This document shows, piece by piece, positions 7,405 through 14,552 of a DNA stretch of 28,740 nucleotides. The stretch is from Halarsenatibacter sp964462585. GTDB taxonomy: Bacteria; Bacillota; Halanaerobiia; Halanaerobiales; Halarsenatibacteraceae. The stretch lies in NCBI GenBank assembly GCA_964462585.1, contig CAYXAK010000020.1:1-28740 (forward strand). Reading direction: 5' to 3'. Both the position numbers and the translations under genes were made by a program. The stretch's first letter is position 1, and each line of letters starts with the position of its first letter. The notes beneath the pieces are model-generated. The model was not told the origin of the DNA. It saw only the letters and a program-made list of their open reading frames with translations, and searched no databases.

Positions 7405-8177
7405 TGACAGATAACAGAGATGAACACAAACCGCTGCTGGAAATAAAAGATCTGCGGAAGAGTTTTGGCGATAATCTGGTGCTGGATGGTATCTCCTTTT
7501 CGCTCAATCCGGGTGAGAAAAAAGTGATCATCGGGCCCAGCGGCACCGGAAAGAGCACCGTTCTAAACTGCATCAACCGACTGATTATGCCCGACGGAGG
7601 CGAGATCTGGCTTGATGACACCGAGGTAGTCGGCTGCGATAATATCAATGAGATTCGCCAGCAGATCGGCTATGTATTTCAGGGCTTCGGGCTCTTCCAT
7701 CATCTGACAGCGATAAAAAATGTTATGATAGGTCTGACCAAAGTCAAGGGAATGTCCAGAGAGGAGGCAGAGGCGAAGGCCACAGCCGAGCTGGAAAGGG
7801 TGGGGCTTACCGATGTCAGTGATTCTTACCCCGCACAGCTATCAGGAGGTCAGAAACAGCGTGTGGCCATTGCCAGGGCGCTGGCCATGGAGCCCATGCT
7901 GATGCTCTTCGATGAGCCCACATCAGCTCTGGATCCCGAACTGATAGGAGAAGTTCTCACTGTCATGAAGGCTCTGGCCAGGGAGGGCATGACGATGCTG
8001 GTGGTGACACATGAAATGGGATTTGCCCGCTCTGTCTCTGATGAGATAATCTTCATGGAGAAGGGGCATATTGTGGAAAAGGCACATCCGGAGAAGATGT
8101 TTTCCGGACCCGAGCTGCAGCGCACCAAAGATTTTCTCTTTAAACTGGATGAGCTTTACGGTAAGGGCGGTGATTAG
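7404..8177 (+). CDS. Amino acid ABC transporter ATP-binding protein
   Basis: This is the cytoplasmic ATPase subunit of the importer, 257 residues, GlnQ/HisP type. All ATPase motifs are intact: Walker A GPSGTGKST (about 44-52), Q-loop YVFQGFGLF, ABC signature LSGGQKQRVAIARAL, Walker B MLMLFDEPTSALD, and the switch His in VVTHEM. The N-terminal extension before LLEIKDLRKSFG is about ten residues longer than usual and hydrophilic. The start codon overlaps the upstream permease stop by four bases (ATGA), and the second permease follows two bases after its stop, so all are in one operon. Confidence 0.94.
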   Translation: MTDNRDEHKPLLEIKDLRKSFGDNLVLDGISFSLNPGEKKVIIGPSGTGKSTVLNCINRLIMPDGGEIWLDDTEVVGCDNINEIRQQIGYVFQGFGLFHHLTAIKNVMIGLTKVKGMSREEAEAKATAELERVGLTDVSDSYPAQLSGGQKQRVAIARALAMEPMLMLFDEPTSALDPELIGEVLTVMKALAREGMTMLVVTHEMGFARSVSDEIIFMEKGHIVEKAHPEKMFSGPELQRTKDFLFKLDELYGKGGD

Positions 8178-8179
8178 GG

Positions 8180-8869
8180 ATGGTCGAATTTCTGCTCGAA
8201 TCGCTCACACTCCAGATCTTCATCGATAACTTCGGACGGCTGATGTCCGGGCTGAGATTTACCGTCCAGCTGACACTGGTTGTCATGTTTTTGGGCACAA
8301 TTCTGGGTGTGCTGCTGGCACTTGGTCGCAGCTATGGGGGCAGGTTTATCTCCTTTCTCTGCACCGCCTATATCGAGATCATCAGAGGGACGCCGATGCT
8401 GGCACAGCTTTTCATTCTCTATTTTGCTCTGCCACCATATGGGATCAATTTAAGCGCGGCAGCTGTGGCCTATCTGGGCTTTACGCTCAACTGTGCCGCC
8501 TATCAGGCTGAATATACCAGGGGCTCTCTGGAATCAGTGGAGACCGACCAGTTCAAATCGGCCTATTCGCTGGGGATGAGCCGCTGGCAGACGATCTTTC
8601 ATATAGTACTGCCCCAGGCGGTGCGCTGGTCGATACCCGCCTGGACAAATGAATTTATCTATATACTCAAATACACATCACTGGCCTATATAATAGGAGC
8701 CCCGGATCTGATGACCCAGGGCAAGTTTATAGCCAGCCGCAATTATCAGTTCTTCCGCGTCTATTTGATAGCGGCTGTTATATATTTGATTATAGTTACA
8801 CTGTCCACCTGGCTTGTTGACAGGCTTGAGAACAGGTTCAGAATACCGGGTTTCGGCTATGAGGATTGA
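8180..8869 (+). CDS. Amino acid ABC transporter permease (second of two)
   Basis: This second membrane subunit has 229 residues. It has the family N-terminal region LMSGLRFTVQLTLVVMFLG, the segment EIIRGTPMLAQLFILYFALP typical of polar amino acid permeases, and the EAA docking loop SAYSLGMSRWQTIFHIVLPQAV. It is diverged from the first permease across its length, which fits a heterodimeric channel served by the single ATPase. The start follows the ATPase stop by two bases, with AGGGA as a modest ribosome site. Its last 13 bases overlap the end of the convergent ECF-transporter gene, and no separate terminator is visible. Confidence 0.93.
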   Translation: MVEFLLESLTLQIFIDNFGRLMSGLRFTVQLTLVVMFLGTILGVLLALGRSYGGRFISFLCTAYIEIIRGTPMLAQLFILYFALPPYGINLSAAAVAYLGFTLNCAAYQAEYTRGSLESVETDQFKSAYSLGMSRWQTIFHIVLPQAVRWSIPAWTNEFIYILKYTSLAYIIGAPDLMTQGKFIASRNYQFFRVYLIAAVIYLIIVTLSTWLVDRLENRFRIPGFGYED

Positions 8870-9405
8870 CGGTAGCGCAGCACTGCCCGGGCTATAAGGC
8901 CCGTGAGCAGGCCGGCAATTATCATCTCAGGTATGCCCTGGACACCTGCTGTGAAGATGGCGGCCTCTGCCGGCAGATATCCTCTCAAAACCGTAAGACC
9001 GAGCACACCGGCTGTGTTGACGATGGTGCCGGCTATACCGGCGGCCATAAAGCCTGCATTCTCATTCTTTTTGCGCAGCGAGCGGTATACATAGAAGGCT
9101 ATGACACCTATGAAAAGCCGGGGCAGTATGGCTATGGTGGGATCGGCGAAAAAGGGTGTTGAGGCTCTGGTAAAGCTGAAAACGCCGAAGATCAGGCCTA
9201 TGAGAAGTCCCACCAGTGGGCCTTCCAGAACACCACCCAGAATGGCCGGAACGTGCATGATGGTGGCATGTGCGGCCGGTGTGGGCACCGGTATGAAGCC
9301 CAGGCCGGTAGCTCCCAGTATGATGGCCACGGCCCCCAGCATACCCGCCACAACTATCTTGCGCGTGGAAAAATGCCAGGCTTTGACATTGCTTTCGGAC
9401 TGCAT
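8857..9405 (-). CDS. ECF transporter S component (vitamin uptake, substrate unknown)
   Basis: This is the predicted substrate-binding membrane subunit of an energy-coupling-factor transporter, 182 residues with about five or six membrane segments. The stretch PTPAAHATIMHVPAILGGVLEGPLVGLLIGLIFG is arranged as in S components of the pantothenate/ECF_trnsprt (PF12822) kind, followed by a DPTIAILPRLFIG loop. The ATPase and T subunits are not in this window, so it would rely on a shared energising module elsewhere. The start ATG is preceded by GGGAGGT at good spacing. It has its own promoter and faces the amino acid transporter, overlapping its last gene by 13 bases. Pantothenate or another vitamin is plausible but not proven. 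Confidence 0.8.
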   Translation of the reverse strand: MQSESNVKAWHFSTRKIVVAGMLGAVAIILGATGLGFIPVPTPAAHATIMHVPAILGGVLEGPLVGLLIGLIFGVFSFTRASTPFFADPTIAILPRLFIGVIAFYVYRSLRKKNENAGFMAAGIAGTIVNTAGVLGLTVLRGYLPAEAAIFTAGVQGIPEMIIAGLLTGLIARAVLRYRQSS

Positions 9406-9461
9406 TTTTATACCTCCCGGATGTATATATCTGCGGAACTCTTAGCTTGTTTGCTGATACA

Positions 9462-9490
9462 ATTATATAACAAATGAGGACTTCCGGCAA
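9462..9490 (-). promoter_or_regulatory. Predicted promoter of the ECF S-component gene
   Basis: Reading the minus strand, TTGCCG (9490-9485, four of six) and a perfect TATAAT (9467-9462) are separated by 17 bases. Transcription would start near 9455, leaving about 50 bases of leader. That is too short for a TPP, FMN or cobalamin riboswitch, so none is called. Confidence 0.6.
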
Positions 9491-9504
9491 GGGCTGCTCG
9501 CAAC

Positions 9505-10158
9505 TTATCGCCCGGTCCTGCGCAGCAGCACCACCTTTTTGCGGTCGCTGGCGGCAATCCGCAGGGGATAATTCTCCTCCAGCCACTTTACGGTCTGCCA
9601 GCTGAAGAAGGTGATATGTGTGTCATCATGGCGGTAGTTCCACCCGCTCATCTCTTCCGGACCGGGGTGGAGTGAGGTCATGAGGGCCAGGTACTTACCC
9701 GGTTTTAACACATCGAGCAAAATCTCCAGCTCCTCCGCAGGTGAGCTCAGGTGTTCGAAGACCTCTGTAGAGGTGATGAGGTCGTATTTCTCTTCCAGAA
9801 AGTCATCCTCCGGAAAGAAATAGGGATCGTAGATGTCGACATCAAGCCCTCTCTCCTTGAGCATGGTGGCCAGCACGGGCCCGGGCCCACAGCCAAAATC
9901 CAGCGCCTTCTCCATCTCCTCCAGGCGGGGCTCTATAAAATCTCCGATAAACTCCTCAAACATCCGCACATAGCCGCTGGTGGCAAAGGTGTTGTCGTGA
10001 TCGAGATAGCGCCGGCGTTCTTCAGCCGGAGCCGGCAGTTCAGCTTCCGGCAGCATGATCAGATCGCATTCAGGGCAGTGGTAGTAATCATCACTGTCCA
10101 TATCCTCATCTGCAATCCTCTGCAGTTCTTCAGCGGCACAGAGCCTGCACCTTTTCAT
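9505..10158 (-). CDS. Class I SAM-dependent methyltransferase with N-terminal zinc ribbon
   Basis: This is a cytoplasmic methyltransferase of 217 residues with unknown target. The N-terminus has two CxxC pairs (Cys4/Cys7 and Cys28/Cys31), which should bind a zinc ion. The Rossmann domain starts with the SAM-binding DFGCGPGPVL (residues 87-96). The acidic end of strand two is DIYDPYFF, and motif IV is DLITSTEVFEHLSSP, the form common in Methyltransf_11/23 proteins. The start ATG is preceded by TGGAGG. It is divergent from an MFS transporter gene. Zinc-ribbon methyltransferases of this type act on sugars, rRNA or small molecules; nothing here decides which. Confidence 0.85.
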   Translation of the reverse strand: MKRCRLCAAEELQRIADEDMDSDDYYHCPECDLIMLPEAELPAPAEERRRYLDHDNTFATSGYVRMFEEFIGDFIEPRLEEMEKALDFGCGPGPVLATMLKERGLDVDIYDPYFFPEDDFLEEKYDLITSTEVFEHLSSPAEELEILLDVLKPGKYLALMTSLHPGPEEMSGWNYRHDDTHITFFSWQTVKWLEENYPLRIAASDRKKVVLLRRTGR

Positions 10159-10205
10159 ATTAATCTGCCTCCAGAGTTTTTCTCACATCAATCATCGTTT
10201 CGCCA

Positions 10206-10234
10206 ATTTTAACACAGCTGCAGTTAAAAAGCAA
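10206..10234 (-). promoter_or_regulatory. Predicted methyltransferase promoter covered by an inverted repeat
   Basis: On the minus strand, TTGCTT (10234-10229) and TAAAAT (10211-10206) are spaced by 17 bases. The inverted repeat TTTTAAC-N9-GTTAAAA (10207-10229), with perfect seven-base arms, spans the spacer and touches both hexamers. That is where a repressor would block polymerase. Confidence 0.45.
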
Positions 10235-10270
10235 AAAATTTAACTCCGAGACCCGAGAAATTAAATTTTT
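10234..10270. repeat. Ten-base inverted repeat between divergent promoters
   Basis: AAAAATTTAA (10234-10243) is matched perfectly by TTAAATTTTT (10261-10270), with a 17-base centre that itself holds CTC/GAG. It sits upstream of both the methyltransferase and the MFS promoters. It could be a shared operator or bent-DNA element; AT-rich chance repeats are also possible. Confidence 0.4.
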
Positions 10271-10282
10271 GTCCGCCAGCAC

Positions 10283-10311
10283 TTAAAATTTTTGTTCATC
10301 TGTTTTATAAT
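10283..10311 (+). promoter_or_regulatory. Predicted promoter of the MFS transporter gene
   Basis: TTAAAA (10283-10288, four of six) and a perfect TATAAT (10306-10311) are 17 bases apart. The start of transcription would be near 10318, about 45 bases before the gene. Confidence 0.5.
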
Positions 10312-10362
10312 AGTTGCATGAGAAAGAGCTGAAATTATATTCAGGGGTTGGAGGGATGGAGT

Positions 10363-11646
10363 TTGAGTGCTCAATCTCGTTTTTCTCGCAGCCGGGCTGA
10401 CAGGATACTCCTGCTTTTGGGCATAATATTATTTTTGAACGGTCTGGGCAGCGGTGTGGCCTTTCCCATAATTCCGCTGCTGGGCCCCATACTGGGAGTT
10501 TCGCCTTTCTTTTTGAGCATGATCATCTCGGGCAATAGGATCTCCCGCGTCATCTTTAACACCGCCGTGGGTGAGCTTGTAGACCGCCACGGCTGCCGTA
10601 AACCGCTGATAGCGGGACTGCTGCTAAAGGCGGTGACGGTGGTCGGTTTTCTGGTCGGCATGCACAGCCCCATTCTGCCCGGACACATATTCTTTGTGGC
10701 CCGCTTTTTCTACGGTATCGGCTCGGCCCTGGGCTTCATCACGGTCTATGCCCTCATGTTTCATCTGACCGACAGGGAGAACAGGGGCAGCAGAACAGCC
10801 TATGTGCGCACCGCCGGGCTCTTTGGTCTGCCCGCCGGACTCTTTCTGGGCGGCCTTATCTCCGATTATTTCGGCTACAGTGCGGCCTTCATATTCTCTG
10901 CGGCCTCGCTCTTCATCTTCACCGCGGTGGCCTACTTTCTGATACCGCGCGATATCGATGCCACACCAAAGACAACCGTGGTGGGGCCGATCAAAGCTGT
11001 CAGGCTGGCCCTCTCCGACAGGCGGGTGCTAAAAATATCTTCGGCAAATATGCTGGAATGGTTCGCCGTTCAGGGGGTCTTTCTCTCCACCACAGCACTC
11101 TATGTCGAAAACTACGGCATCAATGTCCTGGGCCTGAGCGCAGAGGGCATGAGCGGTTTTCTCATGGGTGTGATGATGATGACCAAGGGGCTCTCCACAC
11201 TGGTGCTGGGCAGATTTATCGACCAGGCCCGCACCCGCACGGCTTTCAGCCTGGCCGGGGCGTTTATGGGGGCTTTAGCCTTTTTGATCTGGGCCGTCTA
11301 TCCCTCACTGATCATGGTGGTTGTGGGACTGCTTTTGCTGGGCACCAGCTCCGGCATCACCAGCAGCCCGCTGCTCACACTGCTGGGAGATGTCTCCCGG
11401 CCTGATCTGAGGGGGCGCACTCTGGGAATATATCGCGTCTTCGGCGATATCGGGGGCATGCTGGGGCCGATCTTCGGAGTGAACCTGGCGGAATGGCTGG
11501 GCTTTTCCACCACCTATGTCATAATATCCGCACTGATGCTGGTAATACTGTTCATAGCGCTCTCGCTCTACCGCAGCGAGCGCCGGACGGTGATGGAGTC
11601 CGGAGATGCGCCAGCCGGAACGACCGCCGAAAGCGCGGGAGACTGA
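10363..11646 (+). CDS. Major facilitator superfamily transporter
   Basis: This is an inner-membrane secondary transporter of 427 residues with about twelve membrane segments in two halves. The loop between segments two and three carries a motif-A-like sequence, GELVDRHGCRKPLIAG, echoed in the second half by GRFIDQARTRTAF. It resembles drug/metabolite efflux MFS proteins, but the substrate cannot be inferred. The start is TTG at 10363, because GGAGGG (10350-10355) lies seven bases upstream. A TTG at 10348 in the same frame is possible but has a poorer site. The C-terminal tail is hydrophilic. The gene diverges from the methyltransferase, and the two may be co-regulated. Confidence 0.88.
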   Translation: MSAQSRFSRSRADRILLLLGIILFLNGLGSGVAFPIIPLLGPILGVSPFFLSMIISGNRISRVIFNTAVGELVDRHGCRKPLIAGLLLKAVTVVGFLVGMHSPILPGHIFFVARFFYGIGSALGFITVYALMFHLTDRENRGSRTAYVRTAGLFGLPAGLFLGGLISDYFGYSAAFIFSAASLFIFTAVAYFLIPRDIDATPKTTVVGPIKAVRLALSDRRVLKISSANMLEWFAVQGVFLSTTALYVENYGINVLGLSAEGMSGFLMGVMMMTKGLSTLVLGRFIDQARTRTAFSLAGAFMGALAFLIWAVYPSLIMVVVGLLLLGTSSGITSSPLLTLLGDVSRPDLRGRTLGIYRVFGDIGGMLGPIFGVNLAEWLGFSTTYVIISALMLVILFIALSLYRSERRTVMESGDAPAGTTAESAGD

Positions 11647-11783
11647 GATCAGCCGTATTCCGTCAGCAAGGATTATATTTGATTGGGGGATCGAGAATTA
11701 TCTAGAGATACCGAGATATTAAATTATTAAAATAAAAATGGTTAAAAGATATGAAGATGAGAATGCAGGAGGAGATGATAAAA

Positions 11784-13133
11784 GTGTTTCTTTCCGGTAC
11801 GATGGAGATAGACGAGCAGGGAGTACTGCAGATTGGAGGAGTGAGCAGTGAGGAGCTGCGCGAGGAATTTGGCACACCGCTTCTGGTCCTGGACGAGAAG
11901 GACATGAGAAAGAGGGCCAATCGCTATCACAGCGCACTCCGGGAAAGCTACCCCGGGGATTTTCAAATTTTATATGCCAGCAAGGCACTGGCCAACCGCA
12001 CAGTCTTCAAAATAATGAGGCAGGAGGGGCTGGGGCTCGATGTGGTCTCGGGCGGCGAGCTCTTTAAGGCTCTCAGAGCCGGCGTGGATCCGGACTGTAT
12101 ACATTTTCACGGCAACAACAAACAGGACCATGAGCTGAAGATGGCACTCGAGGCGGGAATAGGTGGTTTCTTTGTCGATAACTTACAGGAAGCCAGGGCT
12201 CTCAATGAGCTGGCCGGGGAGATGGATGTGAGGCCCGCTGTTATGCTGCGGGTCAAACCCGGGATCGAAGCTCATACACACGAATATATGGTGACGGGCC
12301 AGCCCCGGTCAAAATTCGGCCTGGGACTAACGGACGGCAGGGCCCGGAGACTGGTGGAGATGATAACGGGAAGAGGTGAACTATCCGATGGAGACAGGCT
12401 GGAGAATCTTGAGTTTGAAGGCCTCCATGCCCATATCGGCTCCCAGATATACGAACAGGAGGCCTACAGCCGCCTGATCGGAATAATGTTCGAGTTTATG
12501 GCCGAACTGAGGGAGGAGACGGGGATCATCTGCTCCCGCCTCAATCTGGGCGGCGGCCTGGGCATAAGGCAGGCGGAGGGCGATCCCGAAGTCTCGATCG
12601 GGCAGCATGTGCGGAATATCAGTGATGGGGTGGCTGAGGAGTCACGCCGGCTGGATTATCCCCTGCCCGAGCTGATGCTGGAGCCCGGCCGCTCGCTGGT
12701 GGGGCCGGCGGGAACTACACTCTATACAGTGGGTTCGATCAAGCCCTCGCCCGGTGGAAAGAAATATGTGGCTGTCGATGGTGGTATGAGTGATAACATC
12801 AGACCCGCCCTCTATGATGCCGAATACAGCGCCCTTCTGGCCGGAAAAGCTGATAAAAGCCCGCAGGAGACCGTGGCTGTGGCCGGCCGCTGCTGTGAGT
12901 CCGGTGATATACTCATAGATGAGGTGGAACTGCCCCCGGCAGAGAGCGGTGATCTGCTGGCAGTGCCTGCCACCGGAGCATATACCCGCTCACTGGCCAG
13001 CAACTACAATGAGATACCCCGGCCGGCAGTTGTGCTGGTCCATGAGGGCCAGGCCAGCCCTGTGGAGCGCCGGGAGAGTTACGAGGATCTGATGAGACGG
13101 GATATGATGCCGGCCCGTTTCGATGAGAACTGA
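11784..13133 (+). CDS. lysA: Diaminopimelate decarboxylase
   Basis: This PLP enzyme converts meso-diaminopimelate to lysine plus CO2, the last step of lysine synthesis. It has 449 residues from the GTG at 11784, close to the usual length. The TIM-barrel domain shows the PLP lysine in YASKALAN (Lys67), HGNNKQDHELKMAL, GLHAHIGSQI, the phosphate-binding GGGLGI, and EPGRSLVGPAG. The C-terminal beta domain has the partner-site CCESGDIL motif. I chose GTG 11784 because GGAG lies nine bases before it and VFLSGTMEIDEQGVLQIGG aligns with the normal family N-terminus. In-frame ATGs at 11751 and 11775 would add 11 or 3 residues. No convincing promoter is seen in the 137-base gap upstream, so it may be read through from the MFS gene. 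Confidence 0.94.
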   Translation: MFLSGTMEIDEQGVLQIGGVSSEELREEFGTPLLVLDEKDMRKRANRYHSALRESYPGDFQILYASKALANRTVFKIMRQEGLGLDVVSGGELFKALRAGVDPDCIHFHGNNKQDHELKMALEAGIGGFFVDNLQEARALNELAGEMDVRPAVMLRVKPGIEAHTHEYMVTGQPRSKFGLGLTDGRARRLVEMITGRGELSDGDRLENLEFEGLHAHIGSQIYEQEAYSRLIGIMFEFMAELREETGIICSRLNLGGGLGIRQAEGDPEVSIGQHVRNISDGVAEESRRLDYPLPELMLEPGRSLVGPAGTTLYTVGSIKPSPGGKKYVAVDGGMSDNIRPALYDAEYSALLAGKADKSPQETVAVAGRCCESGDILIDEVELPPAESGDLLAVPATGAYTRSLASNYNEIPRPAVVLVHEGQASPVERRESYEDLMRRDMMPARFDEN

Positions 13134-13137
13134 TTTT

Positions 13138-14322
13138 TCACTCCCGCTCATCGTAGAGTATATCACCTTCGAGCATGGTCAGGCAGACATCCAGATTTTC
13201 ATCCAGGAGGACTATATCCGCCCGCCTGCCCTCTTCGAGCAGGCCTCTGTCATTTAAACCAAGAAGTCTGGCCGGGTTGTGACTGACAGGCTTTGCCGCC
13301 TGGATGAGATCGAGTCCGGTGAAGGAGATGAGATTCTTGAGGGCTCTATTCATGGTCAGTGTGCTGCCGGCCAGGCTGCCGTCTTCCAGCCGGGCTTCAT
13401 TCCCCTCTATTTCAACCTCCAGCCCGCCCAGATCATAGCTGCCCGCTGGCATGCCGGCCGCCCTCATGGCATCGGTTATGGCCAGAACATTTTCGCTGCC
13501 CTTGCAGTTGAAAACCATTCTGATCACGGCCGGATGCAGATGAATGCCGTCGGCAATTATCTCCACCGGCCTTTCCTCATCCTCCAGAAAAGCACCCACC
13601 ACACCGGGACGACGGTGGTGCAGGCCCTTCATCCCGTTGAAGAGGTGGACACCGAGCTCCAGGCCGGCGGCAAAGGCCTGCTGCATATCCTCATAATCGG
13701 CACTGGTATGGACCGCACCTGTTACTATATCGCTATCAGAGGCATATTCGATGACCTTTCGGCTGCCCTTCAGCTCCGGAGCCAGTGAGATGAGCTTGAG
13801 GCCATCCCCCAGAAGCTCATGCCATCTCCTGACCTCTTCCAGTGAGGGCTTTCTGATATAGGCTTCATTCTGTGCACCTTTCTTCTCTTTATTTATATAG
13901 GGACCCTCGATATGGACACCTATCAGATTCAGATTTTCACCTTTTTTGATATACCGGCCCAGGTCGCGGCAGAGTTTCTCGGTCTCCTCCCGGGGACCGG
14001 TCAGCACTGTACCCAGATAGCCCGTGGTGCCCTGGCTCAGCTTGTATCTGGAGATATCCTCCCAGGCCTCAGGGCTGCCGTCGGTGATATCGCTGCCAAA
14101 AGCTCCGTGGATATGGGTATCGATAAAACCGGGCAGAGCGTAATACTGCCCTTTGAGATTGAGCTCCATTTCGGCCTCTTTTTTATTTCTCTCGCCGGCT
14201 TCCCGCCCGGAATTTCTGTCCCATATTTTGGATATCCTTCCCTCCTCTATCAGGATGTCGGCGTGGGGAATAATCTCCTCCCGGCCCACCAGGCTCACAT
14301 TTTTCAGCACCTTTTCTGCCAT
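13138..14322 (-). CDS. nagA: N-acetylglucosamine-6-phosphate deacetylase
   Basis: This amidohydrolase removes acetate from GlcNAc-6-phosphate to give glucosamine-6-phosphate, feeding amino sugars to glycolysis or cell-wall recycling. It has 394 residues. The metal site includes His70/His72 (GFIDTHIHG), Glu139 (GVHIEGPYIN), His205 (GAVHTS) and His226 (GVHLFNGM). The catalytic Asp284 is in AITDAM. The start is ATG at 14322, seven bases after AGGGG. A GTG at 14343 in the same frame lies inside that ribosome site and is unlikely. It converges on lysA with only four bases between stop codons. No nagB or PTS gene is adjacent. Confidence 0.93.
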   Translation of the reverse strand: MAEKVLKNVSLVGREEIIPHADILIEEGRISKIWDRNSGREAGERNKKEAEMELNLKGQYYALPGFIDTHIHGAFGSDITDGSPEAWEDISRYKLSQGTTGYLGTVLTGPREETEKLCRDLGRYIKKGENLNLIGVHIEGPYINKEKKGAQNEAYIRKPSLEEVRRWHELLGDGLKLISLAPELKGSRKVIEYASDSDIVTGAVHTSADYEDMQQAFAAGLELGVHLFNGMKGLHHRRPGVVGAFLEDEERPVEIIADGIHLHPAVIRMVFNCKGSENVLAITDAMRAAGMPAGSYDLGGLEVEIEGNEARLEDGSLAGSTLTMNRALKNLISFTGLDLIQAAKPVSHNPARLLGLNDRGLLEEGRRADIVLLDENLDVCLTMLEGDILYDERE

Positions 14323-14399
14323 AATAATACCCCTTCCCTCCACAGGTTTATGAGTCTCTGCCTTTATTAATAACTTCCGCAGCAGGTCTCTTTTTACCT

Positions 14400-14425
14400 C
14401 CCGCAGAGCTGGAATTATCTGCGGG
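14400..14425. repeat. Perfect eight-base inverted repeat in the nagA / polysaccharide divergent region
   Basis: CCCGCAGA (14400-14407) and TCTGCGGG (14418-14425) flank a ten-base AT-rich centre. No T run follows on either strand, so it is not an intrinsic terminator. It lies about 75 bases upstream of nagA and 130 upstream of the dehydratase gene, where an operator or a leader-RNA hairpin could act. The rest of this 230-base gap shows no convincing promoter on either strand. Confidence 0.4.
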
Positions 14426-14552
14426 TGTCAGGCAGGAGAAATACAGCGGGGATAGAATTAAGCTATAGAGAGTTTCTGCTCCCGTGTCCGGAGCTGTAAA
14501 TTATTCGACAGCATCGAACTTATTTCAAGTTTATTCTGGAGGTTTACATATC

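Noticed and set aside
9406..9455. Riboswitch in front of the ECF S-component gene
   Set aside because: The predicted leader is only about 50 bases and shows no paired, conserved riboswitch core.
11647..11783. Promoter or transcription attenuator ahead of lysA
   Set aside because: No -35/-10 pair with acceptable spacing and no L-box-like lysine riboswitch could fit in 137 bases; nothing convincing was seen.
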